Assembly: GCF_021502655.1 (NCBI RefSeq)
Contig: NZ_JAKFFT010000011.1
Span: 108,874-172,873, forward strand
Origin: Dyadobacter sp. CY347
Lineage (GTDB): Bacteria > Bacteroidota > Bacteroidia > Cytophagales > Spirosomataceae
Direction of reading: 5' to 3'
DNA length: 64,000 bases
The translations under genes and the position numbers were made by a program. The first letter of the stretch is position 1, and every line of letters starts with the position of its first letter. Of this stretch, positions 1 to 9,023 are shown in pieces. The notes beneath the pieces were generated by a model. The model searched no databases, was not told where the DNA came from, and saw only the letters and a program-made list of their open reading frames with translations.

Positions 1-1
1 G

Positions 2-1036
2 ATGGCTGATTACAAGCAAATTATCTCTGAATTTGTGGAGAAGGAGTTGTTTCACGCGTCAATGCTTTTAAACGGTATGGACGAAAATGAAGCGGATGAA
101 AGCTGGAATAATACGTTGGATTATGAATTGGAACTGACAAGCCAGCGGCTTTTTTACCTTTTCATGATGCAGTACGATAAGGACGCCGTACAAAATGCGT
201 GGAAAGGAATTCGCCATGCATCACGTGAGAAGCGGGCCAATTCTCTGGAAATGATCGAGAGCCTTTTGCCGCGCATGTTGTATCCGGCATTGCACGCATT
301 ATTTGAAAATATCCCCATTCAGAAAAAGCGGGAAGCATTACGGCAATACATGGGCAATCAGGAAGCGGGCGTTTCATTGGTGCCTTACATCCTGGCTCAG
401 AAAGAAAAATTATTTACAGAATGGACCATCGCACTGGCGATTACCAAGAGCATTTCAGACACAGAAACGAGGCTCATTGAAAGTCTGACGCGCCATTCTT
501 CCCGGCTGATCAGGGATGCCGCGAAATTGAAATTGAACCCGTCAAACGCGCGGACCACAAGCATTAACCCCACAACAAACACCATGAAGCACGCAGAAAC
601 TTCCCAGCAGATCTCGGAAATGGAACGAGTGATTATTTTGAAAAACACCCAGCTTTTCGCCCAGACTCCTGAGAATGTGCTGAGCTCCATTGCGCCGATC
701 ATGAAGGAAGTTACTTACAGCGACGGACAGCAAATCTTCGCAAAAGGTGATCCTGGTGACTCAATGTACATTATATATACGGGACAAATCGGGATTTATG
801 ATGGCAAGAAACAGCTTGCGCTATTTGACAAAGGGGAGATTTTTGGTGAGCTCGCATTACTCGATACCGAACCCCGATCTGCCACAACGGTTGCCGAAAC
901 GGACACGCTCGTTTTCCGGATTGATCAGGAGGATTTCTTTGAGCTGATGGAAGAACGTGATGAGATTTTGAAGAATGTGCTGCGCATTCTTTGCCAGCGT
1001 ATCCGTGCGCAAAATGAGAAAATGCGACTGCTATAA
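2..1036 (+). CDS. Cyclic nucleotide-binding domain protein, probably 5'-truncated by the window edge
   Basis: The C-terminal part, about residues 207-344, reads as a Crp-type cyclic nucleotide-binding domain. It has the beta-roll segment with FAKGDPGDSMYII and a phosphate-binding cassette FGELALL followed by RSATT. The first 200 residues are helical and resemble the HEAT-like linker found before such domains in large Bacteroidota proteins that begin with a transporter-like region. The reading frame is open to the first base of the window, so the ATG at position 2 may be internal and the true gene longer. There is no helix-turn-helix after the domain, so it is a sensor or regulatory module rather than a Crp transcription factor. 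It converges on, and overlaps by 6 bp, the HD-domain gene of an operon that encodes an adenylate cyclase, which suggests cAMP as its ligand (inference). Confidence 0.8.
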   Translation: MADYKQIISEFVEKELFHASMLLNGMDENEADESWNNTLDYELELTSQRLFYLFMMQYDKDAVQNAWKGIRHASREKRANSLEMIESLLPRMLYPALHALFENIPIQKKREALRQYMGNQEAGVSLVPYILAQKEKLFTEWTIALAITKSISDTETRLIESLTRHSSRLIRDAAKLKLNPSNARTTSINPTTNTMKHAETSQQISEMERVIILKNTQLFAQTPENVLSSIAPIMKEVTYSDGQQIFAKGDPGDSMYIIYTGQIGIYDGKKQLALFDKGEIFGELALLDTEPRSATTVAETDTLVFRIDQEDFFELMEERDEILKNVLRILCQRIRAQNEKMRLL

Positions 1037-1600
1037 TAAGGTTTTTAAGCGCTCTTGCTTGGGAATTTCCCGCAGGCGACGCGCGGATTCCGTCCAGTAA
1101 CTGTGGCAGCTGATGAATGTCTTCTGAACAGCATTCCAGGAATCAACATCGGTCACCATATCCCGGACTTTGAGTTCCCGGTATAAACTCTCAGCGATCT
1201 GCTCGAAGTCTGCGCGGCCCAGATAGTCCAGGTCTGCGTCGCAGATAATCTTTTCTAAATGTGTTTTGGGGCTTTGCGGGATTTGCGTGGCCATAATCAT
1301 CCCGCAAATTATATCGATCTGGTCTGCATTGTAACCGAAGCGGGGCAAAGCTTTTCTTGCAATCCTGCATCCGACTTCTTCATGTCCGTGGTAGGTTTCC
1401 ATAAATCCCGTGTCATGGTACAAAGCCGCTGTTCTGAGCAGATCGAGCGACTCAGGATCAGTTATGCCTTCGAGGTTAGCGAGATGCAATGCAGCATTGG
1501 TAACGTCCAGCGTGTGGTGCAGTCCGTGATAATAGAGCGTATCGGGCAACTTTCGCCGAAACTGGTCAACGATATAGATTTCTGCTTCCTGAACATTCAT
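1031..1600 (-). CDS. HD-domain phosphohydrolase-like protein
   Basis: The 189-residue protein carries the metal-binding pattern of the HD superfamily: a first histidine in YHGLHHTLDV near residue 28, the HD pair in ALYHDTGF near residue 62, and a later aspartate in ICDADLDYLG near residue 122. HD proteins hydrolyse phosphomono- or phosphodiester bonds, often of nucleotides. It is the last gene of a four-gene operon and starts 2 bp after the receiver-cyclase gene, so it is translated with it. A role in degrading or sensing a cyclic nucleotide is plausible from position but is not shown by the sequence. No transmembrane segment or extra domain is visible. Confidence 0.8.
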   Translation of the reverse strand: MNVQEAEIYIVDQFRRKLPDTLYYHGLHHTLDVTNAALHLANLEGITDPESLDLLRTAALYHDTGFMETYHGHEEVGCRIARKALPRFGYNADQIDIICGMIMATQIPQSPKTHLEKIICDADLDYLGRADFEQIAESLYRELKVRDMVTDVDSWNAVQKTFISCHSYWTESARRLREIPKQERLKTLL

Positions 1601-1602
1601 GG

Positions 1603-2649
1603 CTATTCCAAAACTTCGTAGATCTTAACGGGATTTGCTTTGTTTTTCAAAACAACCTCCCCTACCAGATTGCAATTAAATGCCTCTTTTACAACTAAAT
1701 AAGCAGATTCCGGCAACAAAACCTGGCCTGGTTTCGCCGCATTCTGCAAGCGCTGCGCCACATTCACTGCATCGCCGATCACCGTATAATCCAGCCGCTT
1801 CAACGCCGCGGACCCAATGTTCCCGGAAACCATTTCACCTGAATTTATGCCAATGGAAACCTTTGGGAAATAACCCGTATGGCCCTCCTGTTCTTCTTTA
1901 AAGTTGTTGATCTGGTTCCTTACGGCCAGCGAAGATTCAATAGCACGGTCTAAATGATATTCCCCGCGAAAAACGGCCATAACGGCATCACCCATGAATT
2001 TATCGACCAAGCCTCCCTGCGCGATGATCTCTTTAACCATTACATCAAAATACTTATTGATAAGCTTTACGACCAGGTCGGCTGGCTCCTTTTCAGAAAT
2101 TGAAGTGAATCCACACATATCCATAAAGACAACCGTCGCCTCGATGTTCTCGCTCGTCATCAATGATTTTTCAAATGCATCCTGCGTCATAAATTGCAGC
2201 ACGGAAGAGTCCACATACATGCGCAAAATGTCATTTTCCCGAACCGCACGCAGCGTTTCACGAAGCTGTCCCACATACGTAAGCGTTTTTTCCATGGTGA
2301 CTTCAAGGTCCTTGAAATCAATAGGTTTGGTCAGGAAGTCGAATGCGCCCCGGTTCATGGCCGTGCGGATATTATCCATGTCACCATAAGCCGATACGAT
2401 GACCGATTTGAGGATCGGGCTGAGCTCACCGAGGCGGATCAGCAGCGTTAATCCGTCCATTTCGGGCATATTGATATCGCTCAGCACCATGTCAATGTCG
2501 GGATGCTCGGCAAGTGCTTCGAGGGCTTTGTAGCCGTTCTCAGCGAAGATAAATTCGTATTCCTGTTCGCGGATCTGTCTCCTGAATTTTTGTTTGATCA
2601 GTAATTGCAAATCAGTTTCATCATCCACTACCAGTATCTTGGCTTTCAT
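1603..2649 (-). CDS. Response regulator with class III adenylate/guanylate cyclase domain
   Basis: Residues 1-130 form a receiver domain, with the phosphoacceptor aspartate in VLSDINMPEMDG and the conserved lysine in FLTKPIDF. After a short helical linker, residues about 165-348 are a class III nucleotide cyclase domain. The two metal-binding aspartates lie in VFMDMCGFTS and KFMGDAVMAVF, and the catalytic Asn/Arg pair in VIGDAVNVAQRLQ. The lysine before FMGD and the aspartate in DYTVIGD are the residues that usually select ATP over GTP, so cAMP is the likely product (inference). The start overlaps the stop of the upstream receiver gene by 4 bp. Cyclase activity is probably controlled by phosphotransfer from the kinase at 3047-4411. 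Confidence 0.92.
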   Translation of the reverse strand: MKAKILVVDDETDLQLLIKQKFRRQIREQEYEFIFAENGYKALEALAEHPDIDMVLSDINMPEMDGLTLLIRLGELSPILKSVIVSAYGDMDNIRTAMNRGAFDFLTKPIDFKDLEVTMEKTLTYVGQLRETLRAVRENDILRMYVDSSVLQFMTQDAFEKSLMTSENIEATVVFMDMCGFTSISEKEPADLVVKLINKYFDVMVKEIIAQGGLVDKFMGDAVMAVFRGEYHLDRAIESSLAVRNQINNFKEEQEGHTGYFPKVSIGINSGEMVSGNIGSAALKRLDYTVIGDAVNVAQRLQNAAKPGQVLLPESAYLVVKEAFNCNLVGEVVLKNKANPVKIYEVLE

Positions 2650-3020
2650 AAGGATTTGAGCAATTTCTCTTTTAATTCAACAAAATTGACCGGCTTGGTC
2701 AAAAAATCGTCCGCCCCGAGCTGCATGGCCTGATCATGGTTGTTGCTATCGCCATAAGCCGTGATCATCATCACTTGCGGAGGCGCGGCCGGGAAATCCT
2801 TTCGGATGGTTTTCAGTAGTTCAATGCCGCTCATACCCGGCATGTTAATGTCAGACAAAATCATCACAACCTCAGACGGATGCTCAGCGAGGAACGCCAG
2901 GGCCTGTTCACCCGAAAAAGCAAATGAAAACTCGAATTGTGCGCTGCGGATCTCCTTCCTGAATTTTTGTTCAAAAAGGGATTTTACGTCCTCCTCGTCA
3001 TCCACCACAAGTATTTTCAT
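2646..3020 (-). CDS. Single-domain response regulator
   Basis: This 124-residue protein is a lone receiver domain. It has the acidic pair in VVDDEED, the phosphoacceptor aspartate in MILSDINMPGMSG, the threonine in MMITAYGD and the lysine in FLTKPVNF. It closely resembles the receiver half of the next gene, so the two may have arisen by duplication. It lies 26 bp downstream of the histidine kinase and overlaps the receiver-cyclase gene by 4 bp. With no output domain it may act as a phosphate sink or intermediate, competing with the cyclase receiver for phosphoryl groups (inference). Confidence 0.92.
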   Translation of the reverse strand: MKILVVDDEEDVKSLFEQKFRKEIRSAQFEFSFAFSGEQALAFLAEHPSEVVMILSDINMPGMSGIELLKTIRKDFPAAPPQVMMITAYGDSNNHDQAMQLGADDFLTKPVNFVELKEKLLKSL

Positions 3021-3046
3021 ATCAAATCAATAAAAGGCTGAGCTTG

Positions 3047-4411
3047 TCAGCCGATTGGAATTGTAATTTTAAACTCTGTTTTTTCTCCCGGAACCGTTTC
3101 CACGTCCAGCATTCCATTATGGGCATTGGTAATGATATCGTAGCTCATTGAAAGGCCCAATCCCGTTCCCTGGCCCGTGGGTTTGGTAGTGAAAAAGGGC
3201 TGGAATATTTTGGCTTTCACATGATCCGGCATTCCGGTGCCATTGTCTGTCACGCGGATATAGAGCTTACCTGCAAACATTTTGGTAGATATCTTGACTT
3301 CCGGACGGTAATCATCCAGTTTGCCAGCTTCGGTAAGCATTCGTTTTTTCTCCGCTACGGCGTAAAATGCATTGGTAAAAAGATTCAGGAAAACCCTTCC
3401 CAGATCCTGCGGCATCACCAGCACTTTACCAATATTCGGGTCGAAATCGGTTACCAATGCGGCATTGAATTCCTTGTCTTTTGCGCGCAGGCCGTGATAA
3501 GCGAGGCGCATATATTCGTCTGCCAATGCATTGATTTCCACCGGTTCCTTCTCACCGGATGAAGTGCGCGAATGCTGTAACATTCCCTTCACAATGGAAT
3601 CCGCGCGCTTACCATGGTGCGTGATCTTCTGCTGGTTTTGGCTTAAATCGGCTATAATGCCTTTAATATAGTCTTTGTCGTCGTCAGAAATAGAGGTTTT
3701 ATCCACTTCCTCTTCCAGTTCCTGGCAAAGCTCTACGGACACTTCCGAGAAGTTGTTTACAAAATTCAATGGATTCTGGATCTCATGCGCAATGCCCGCC
3801 GTAAGCTCGCCCAACGACGCCATTTTCTCGCTCTGGATCAGCTGATTCTGCGTTGATTTCAGCTCGTCGATTGTTTTTTGCAATTGTTCCTTTTGAGCGG
3901 TAAGCTCCATGGTCCGCTCTGTAACCAGATATTCCAGGGATTCCTTTTGTGCCTTACTGGCCGCTTCCTCGCGCATCCGGTCCTCCCGTTCCTTCAACAG
4001 GATATTCTGTTGTTTCCGGGCATAGAACCAGATGACGAAGCAGAGGATGAATGCAAAAGCGACCGCAATGTCCAGCCAGTCGTGGTATTTATCATGGAAC
4101 TTAGGTGCAGCAAGTTCAACGACGTCATTTAAAATAGACACTACCACAAAAGGAATTACCGACTGTGTCACAGATTTGAGAGACCGAAACTCTTCCTTAG
4201 TATAAAGGATGAAAAGGACCACGACCATGAATATATGCCAAAGCCAGGAATACCAGTCCGGACTGTCCGTTATATAATAGGTTGCCAGCAAAGCAATACT
4301 GATGTATCTGCCAATGAGCAATTTACGGTCCCATTCCGGAAGGCTTGTGGCTGTCTGCAATGAGGACCGGACGTACTGGATCAGGAAAAACGAAACTAGA
4401 AAGTAATCCAT
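3047..4411 (-). CDS. Membrane-bound sensor histidine kinase
   Basis: The N-terminal 135 residues contain about four hydrophobic helices and no obvious extracellular sensor domain. A coiled-coil stretch (about 145-195) then leads to the dimerisation and phosphoacceptor segment, with LGELTAGIAHEIQNPLNFV carrying the histidine. The C-terminal ATPase domain has an N-box-like segment (NLFTNAFYAV), a G1 box DNGTGMP and a G2 box GQGTGLGLSMSYDI. It is the first gene of an operon that continues with a lone receiver, a receiver-cyclase and an HD protein, which are its likely partners. The input signal cannot be read from the sequence; a membrane-embedded signal is suggested by the compact helical N-terminus. 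Confidence 0.92.
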   Translation of the reverse strand: MDYFLVSFFLIQYVRSSLQTATSLPEWDRKLLIGRYISIALLATYYITDSPDWYSWLWHIFMVVVLFILYTKEEFRSLKSVTQSVIPFVVVSILNDVVELAAPKFHDKYHDWLDIAVAFAFILCFVIWFYARKQQNILLKEREDRMREEAASKAQKESLEYLVTERTMELTAQKEQLQKTIDELKSTQNQLIQSEKMASLGELTAGIAHEIQNPLNFVNNFSEVSVELCQELEEEVDKTSISDDDKDYIKGIIADLSQNQQKITHHGKRADSIVKGMLQHSRTSSGEKEPVEINALADEYMRLAYHGLRAKDKEFNAALVTDFDPNIGKVLVMPQDLGRVFLNLFTNAFYAVAEKKRMLTEAGKLDDYRPEVKISTKMFAGKLYIRVTDNGTGMPDHVKAKIFQPFFTTKPTGQGTGLGLSMSYDIITNAHNGMLDVETVPGEKTEFKITIPIG

Positions 4412-4487
4412 GCAGGTTTTACGGTGCTGTTTTTTCTTTTTTAGAGAATGCCAATTTCACAGCAAAGTAATTATTTTCTGCCAATTA

Positions 4488-5333
4488 CTAGTCAGCGAAG
4501 TCAGTTGACACGGTCAGCTCTTTCCAGTCTGACAGTTCTTTCTGCACCGCGGCGATTTTACCATTCGCAATTCCGAAGGCGTCGCTGCCCAGGAAAAGGT
4601 TCATCGGCGGGTTTAGTTCGGACACGATGCGGATCATGGCATCTGCTGCTTTTTCAGGATCACCAGGTTGTTTTCCGTTGATTTCGTTCTGATGTGCGTT
4701 TTGCGTCTCGCGCACGGATTTGTAATCGTCAATTTGGATTTTAGGAAGTCCTATGGACGAATCCGTAAGGAAGTTAGTGCGGAAATAGCCCGGCTCAACA
4801 ACCGTTACGTGCACGCCAAATGCCTTTACTTCTTCGGCGAGGGATTCAGAAAGCCCGTTAACAGCAAATTTTGTTGCACAATAAGCGCCGAATCCCGGGA
4901 AACCGCCCATGAACCCGCCGATAGAAGAAATGTTAAGAATGTGGCCGGAACGTTGCGCACGCAGGTAAGGCATGGCCTTGCGGATCACTGTGAAAACGCC
5001 GAACACATTGATTTCAAAGTTATCACGGACTTCCGCGTCTGTAAGTTCTTCAATGCTTCCAAGCAAGCCATAACCTGCATTATTTACCACCACATCAATG
5101 CGGCCAAAATGCGCTACGGTTTTCTCAATTGCTTCCTGAACGCTGTCCTCACTTTTAAGATTTGTTGCCAATGGTAAAAATTGCGGGCTGGCATTCCCAA
5201 CTGCTTTTTGCAGATCTTCCAGATTTCTCGAAGTAGCTGCTACTTTAATGCCACTGGCGAGCAGTTTTTGAACCAATGTCAGCCCCAATCCTTTTGAAGC
5301 ACCTGTTACGAACCAAATTTTGTTAGTTTCCAT
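4488..5333 (-). CDS. SDR-family NAD(P)-dependent oxidoreductase
   Basis: A classical short-chain dehydrogenase of 281 residues. The nucleotide-binding motif TGASKGLGL is at residues 11-19, NNAGYG follows in the middle, the catalytic serine is in ISSIGG, and the active-site pair is YCATK. The fold is a Rossmann domain and the protein should be cytoplasmic. The substrate cannot be deduced. It lies 86 bp downstream of an AraC-type regulator in the same direction, the common arrangement in which the regulator controls the oxidoreductase. Confidence 0.9.
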   Translation of the reverse strand: METNKIWFVTGASKGLGLTLVQKLLASGIKVAATSRNLEDLQKAVGNASPQFLPLATNLKSEDSVQEAIEKTVAHFGRIDVVVNNAGYGLLGSIEELTDAEVRDNFEINVFGVFTVIRKAMPYLRAQRSGHILNISSIGGFMGGFPGFGAYCATKFAVNGLSESLAEEVKAFGVHVTVVEPGYFRTNFLTDSSIGLPKIQIDDYKSVRETQNAHQNEINGKQPGDPEKAADAMIRIVSELNPPMNLFLGSDAFGIANGKIAAVQKELSDWKELTVSTDFAD

Positions 5334-5419
5334 CTTTTTGTTTGTTTAAATTGATGAAACAAAATTAGGTTACCGGGAAAAATCCAGCATTGCGCGGTTC
5401 AAACAGATGATTGCAAAAT

Positions 5420-6322
5420 TCAAACAATGCGATATGAAGTGGGTGTTTGGCTGGTTTGCTTTTTGAAAAAGTTGTTGAAATGCGCCGGTTCTTCAAACCC
5501 CAGACTATAACTGATCTCTGAAATATTCCAGTTGGTATGTTTTAATAGTGCAACCGCCTCACTGGCAATACGTTCGGCAATGTGCGTGGTGGTTGTTTTG
5601 CCTGTCGTTTCACGGATCGCACGGTTCAGATGATTCACGTGAACCGATAACTGTTGTGCGAAATCATTGGCAGATCGGAATGTAAAGCGTTGAGAAGGCG
5701 ACTCGATCGGAAATTGCCGTTCGAGCAACTCAGTGAATACAGCTGTGATCCTCGAATTGGCATTCGGGTGCTGGTATAGCGACTCCGAAGGCTGCATTTT
5801 CATGGCATAATGCACCGTTTCGGTCACATAGTTGCGCAGCAGGTCGTATTTATATTGATAATCGGAATTGATTTCTTCCAGCATTTTTTCGAAGATCCCC
5901 TGAACATGTGCCTCCTGTGCTTCATTGAGCAGATAAGCCGGTTTTCCGCCTGGTGTGAACATGGGCAAATCGCCCAGTCCATCGCGGATCCTGCCCGAAA
6001 AGAAGCCCTCTGTGAAAATACAGAAATAGCCCGAAATGCTGTCGGGACCGCCTTCCCAGGTGTAAGGGACCTGCGGATTGAAGAAAATAAGGGTTGATCC
6101 GTCCGTTTCGAGGCTTTTATCCGCGTAGTGATAAATGTTCTTTCCGCGGATAAGGGTAATTTTGTAAAAATCCTTGCGACTATATTGGATAGGCGCCGAG
6201 TTCGGGCCCATACAATCTTCCAAACGAAATACATTGAAATGACCAATGTCCTGTTGCAGGTTATCGGGCAGCCAGTTAAACTTGTGCTGGTAGAATTCTT
6301 CGAGTGTTTCTGAGTTTGCCAT
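5420..6322 (-). CDS. AraC-family transcriptional regulator
   Basis: A 300-residue regulator with an N-terminal cupin-like sensing region (about 20-170) and a C-terminal pair of helix-turn-helix motifs. The signature of the second motif is WNISEISYSLGFEEPAHFNN followed by FKKQTSQTP. It is upstream of the SDR gene in the same orientation and divergent from the GH95 fucosidase, with a 93-bp region between the two starts. It could control either neighbour. The effector is unknown. Confidence 0.92.
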   Translation of the reverse strand: MANSETLEEFYQHKFNWLPDNLQQDIGHFNVFRLEDCMGPNSAPIQYSRKDFYKITLIRGKNIYHYADKSLETDGSTLIFFNPQVPYTWEGGPDSISGYFCIFTEGFFSGRIRDGLGDLPMFTPGGKPAYLLNEAQEAHVQGIFEKMLEEINSDYQYKYDLLRNYVTETVHYAMKMQPSESLYQHPNANSRITAVFTELLERQFPIESPSQRFTFRSANDFAQQLSVHVNHLNRAIRETTGKTTTTHIAERIASEAVALLKHTNWNISEISYSLGFEEPAHFNNFFKKQTSQTPTSYRIV

Positions 6323-6415
6323 AACACGAAGTTACAAAATTCAAATAGAATTAGTAGAATTCAAATGATACAACCTTGTTTATTTGTCCCAATTGAAATA
6401 CTTTAAAAACCACTC

Positions 6416-8965
6416 ATGCGATTAAACAACCTTTCCTTTTTCAATGCTAAAAGCACATTTATACTCGCTTTTTCTGCATTCACACTTCTGGTTGCCTGCC
6501 GGACTGCACTTGCCCAATCCGACCTCAAATTTTGGTATAAACAACCTGCCAGAAATTGGAATGAAGCATTGCCGATTGGAAATGGCCGCATCGGTGCCAT
6601 GGTTTTCGGAAGGGTTGATGAAGAACTGATCCAGCTGAACGAAGAGACGCTATGGTCGGGCGGCCCGGTGAACACGAACCCCAACCCGAACGCCAAAAAT
6701 TATCTCCCGCTTATCAGGACCGCGATTGCGAACGAAGATTATAAACTGGCCGAAGAGCTGACCCAGAAAATGCAAGGCATCTTCACTGAATCCTATGAAC
6801 CACTCGGTGACCTGATCATTAAGCAGCAATTCGAAGGACAACCCACAGCCTACAAACGCGACCTGGACATTTCCAATGCATTGTCATCCACGACATTTAC
6901 AGTCGCAGGCGTGGAATATAGCCGGGAGATTTTCATTTCGGCGCCCGATCAGGTAATGATGGTGAAGTTGAAAGCCAGCAAAAAAGGTGCGCTGAATTTC
7001 ACGGCGGCCACGCAAAGCCCGCTATACTATAATAATGTTGTTATCGCGCAGAACCAGGTGGCCATGAAAGGACAGGCGCCTGCGCATACGGATCCGAGTT
7101 ACATGCAAACCATGGAGCAGCCGGTGATCTATAACGACCCTTCCAAATGCAAAGGAATGCGGTTTGAGCTGCGCATGAAAGTGAAGGAATCGGACGGAAA
7201 AACGGTTGCAGATGCCCAGGGCTTGCACGTTTCGGGTGCAACAGAAGTTGTACTGGTTTTATCGGCGGCTACCAGTTTCAATGGTTTCGACAAATGCCCG
7301 GACAAAGAAGGAAAAGACGAATCCCAAATCGCAGAAAAATATCTGACAGCAGCACAAGCCAAGACTTACGATGCGCTAAAAGGTGACCATATCGCTGATT
7401 ATCACAAGTTTTTTAACCGGGTAAGCCTGGTTATTAATGGCAATCCCAAAACGGAATTGCCCATGGACGAGCGCCTAAAAGCATATGCTGAGGGTGCGAA
7501 AGATGCGGGGCTGGAATCGTTGTATTTTCAATTTGGCCGCTATTTACTGATTTCCAGTTCGCGTCCCGGCGGCATTCCTGCGAATTTGCAAGGCATCTGG
7601 AACCGTGAAGTCCGCCCGCCTTGGAGCAGTAACTTCACAACCAACATTAACACGCAAATGAATTATTGGATGGTGGAAACGGCAAACCTGCCGGAACTGC
7701 ACACTCCATTGATAGCGCTCATCGGCAACATGGCTACGACAGGCAAGGAAACCGCCAAAAATTTCTACGGTGCGAAAGGCTGGACGCTTAATCATAATTC
7801 AGACATCTGGGCGACGACCAATCCGGTGAGTGGAAGTCCGTCGTGGGCTAACTGGCCTGTGGGCGGTGCATGGTTATGCCAGCATTTGTGGGAACATTAC
7901 CAGTTTAGCGGTGATAAAGAATATTTATCCAAAACAGCTTATCCATTGATGAAATCGGCGGCCGAATTCTGTGTGGATTGGCTGATTGAAGATAAAAACG
8001 GTAAGCTGATCACAGCGCCATCCACGACTCCTGAAAATATTTTCCTCACCGAAAAAGGCTTCAAAGGCTCCGTCTCTGTGGCTACAACCATGGATATGGC
8101 CATTATCTGGGACCTTTTCACCAACATGATCGAAGCATCGGAAAGGCTTGGAACGGATACGGAATTCAGGCAAATGCTGATTGAAAAACGCGCTAAATTG
8201 TTTCCCATGCAGATCGGCAAGAAAGGCAATTTGCAGGAATGGTACAAAGACTGGGAAGATGTGGAGCCGGAGCACAGGCATATCTCGCATTTGTTCGGCC
8301 TCTTTCCTGGCAGACAGATTTCTCCTTTAACAACTCCAAAGTTCGCGGAAGCATCGAGGAAGACAATGGAGCTGCGCGGAGACGGCGGAACGGGATGGAG
8401 CAAAGGCTGGAAAATCAATGTCTGGGCGCGGTTACTGGACGGAAATCATGCTTATAAACTAATCCGCGAGCAATTGAAACTGACAGGCGTGGAAGGGACC
8501 AACTACGCAAACGGCGGCGGCACCTACCCTAACCTCCTCGACGCACATCCTCCATTCCAGATCGACGGAAATTTTGGCGGCACATCCGGAATCACCGAAA
8601 TGTTATTACAAAGTCATGACGGCCTCATTAACATTCTTCCCGCTATTCCCGATAACTGGACTAGTGGAGAAGTAAAAGGAATGAAAGCCAGAGGCGGTTT
8701 TGAGCTCGACATTGCATGGGCCAATGGTAAGATCACACAACTAGTCGTTCGCTCCAAGCTCGGCGGCAGCTGTCGCATAGGCGTTCCCGGCAATTTGAAG
8801 GCTGCTTCAAAAGTTACGTTGAAAGCTGCGAAAGGCGAAAATTCAAATGCATTCTATAAAAACATTCAACCCGTTCCTGGCGGCACCGCAATCGTAAAAG
8901 CCGGAAAAGTGGCATTCGATTTCCCGACCGAGGCCGGTAAGGAATATGTTTTTAAAGGGAAATAA
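6416..8965 (+). CDS. Glycoside hydrolase family 95 alpha-L-fucosidase
   Basis: The 849-residue protein opens with a signal sequence. A possible lipobox (LLVAC) and a signal peptidase I site (ALAQ) are both visible, so it is exported either as a lipoprotein or as a soluble periplasmic protein. After the signal, WNEALPIGNGRIGAMVFG and ETLWSGGP are hallmark segments of GH95. The (alpha/alpha)6 barrel follows with QGIWNREVRPPWSSNF, NINTQMNYW, and the late ANGGGTYPNLLDAHPPFQID and GNFGGTSG. Length matches the family (about 750-850). These enzymes usually remove alpha-1,2-linked L-fucose or L-galactose from plant or animal glycans. No SusC/SusD pair lies nearby, so it is not in a classical polysaccharide utilisation locus. 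A hairpin terminator follows immediately. Confidence 0.93.
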   Translation: MRLNNLSFFNAKSTFILAFSAFTLLVACRTALAQSDLKFWYKQPARNWNEALPIGNGRIGAMVFGRVDEELIQLNEETLWSGGPVNTNPNPNAKNYLPLIRTAIANEDYKLAEELTQKMQGIFTESYEPLGDLIIKQQFEGQPTAYKRDLDISNALSSTTFTVAGVEYSREIFISAPDQVMMVKLKASKKGALNFTAATQSPLYYNNVVIAQNQVAMKGQAPAHTDPSYMQTMEQPVIYNDPSKCKGMRFELRMKVKESDGKTVADAQGLHVSGATEVVLVLSAATSFNGFDKCPDKEGKDESQIAEKYLTAAQAKTYDALKGDHIADYHKFFNRVSLVINGNPKTELPMDERLKAYAEGAKDAGLESLYFQFGRYLLISSSRPGGIPANLQGIWNREVRPPWSSNFTTNINTQMNYWMVETANLPELHTPLIALIGNMATTGKETAKNFYGAKGWTLNHNSDIWATTNPVSGSPSWANWPVGGAWLCQHLWEHYQFSGDKEYLSKTAYPLMKSAAEFCVDWLIEDKNGKLITAPSTTPENIFLTEKGFKGSVSVATTMDMAIIWDLFTNMIEASERLGTDTEFRQMLIEKRAKLFPMQIGKKGNLQEWYKDWEDVEPEHRHISHLFGLFPGRQISPLTTPKFAEASRKTMELRGDGGTGWSKGWKINVWARLLDGNHAYKLIREQLKLTGVEGTNYANGGGTYPNLLDAHPPFQIDGNFGGTSGITEMLLQSHDGLINILPAIPDNWTSGEVKGMKARGGFELDIAWANGKITQLVVRSKLGGSCRIGVPGNLKAASKVTLKAAKGENSNAFYKNIQPVPGGTAIVKAGKVAFDFPTEAGKEYVFKGK

Positions 8966-8980
8966 ACAGATAAATGCATA

Positions 8981-9023
8981 AAAGGTCAGGCACGTTGCTA
9001 TGGAGCAATGTCCTGACCTTTTT
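8981..9023. terminator. Bidirectional rho-independent terminator
   Basis: AAAGGTCAGG (8981-8990) pairs with CCTGACCTTT (9012-9021), and inner bases ACGTTGC/GCAATGT extend the stem with a G-U pair. A T run follows on the plus strand and an A run precedes it. It lies between the convergent GH95 gene and the membrane protein gene, whose stop codon sits in the T run, so it can serve both. Confidence 0.85.

Noticed and set aside
4668..5177. 169-codon open frame on the plus strand
   Set aside because: It is antisense to the SDR gene and its translation is Cys/Arg-rich without motifs.
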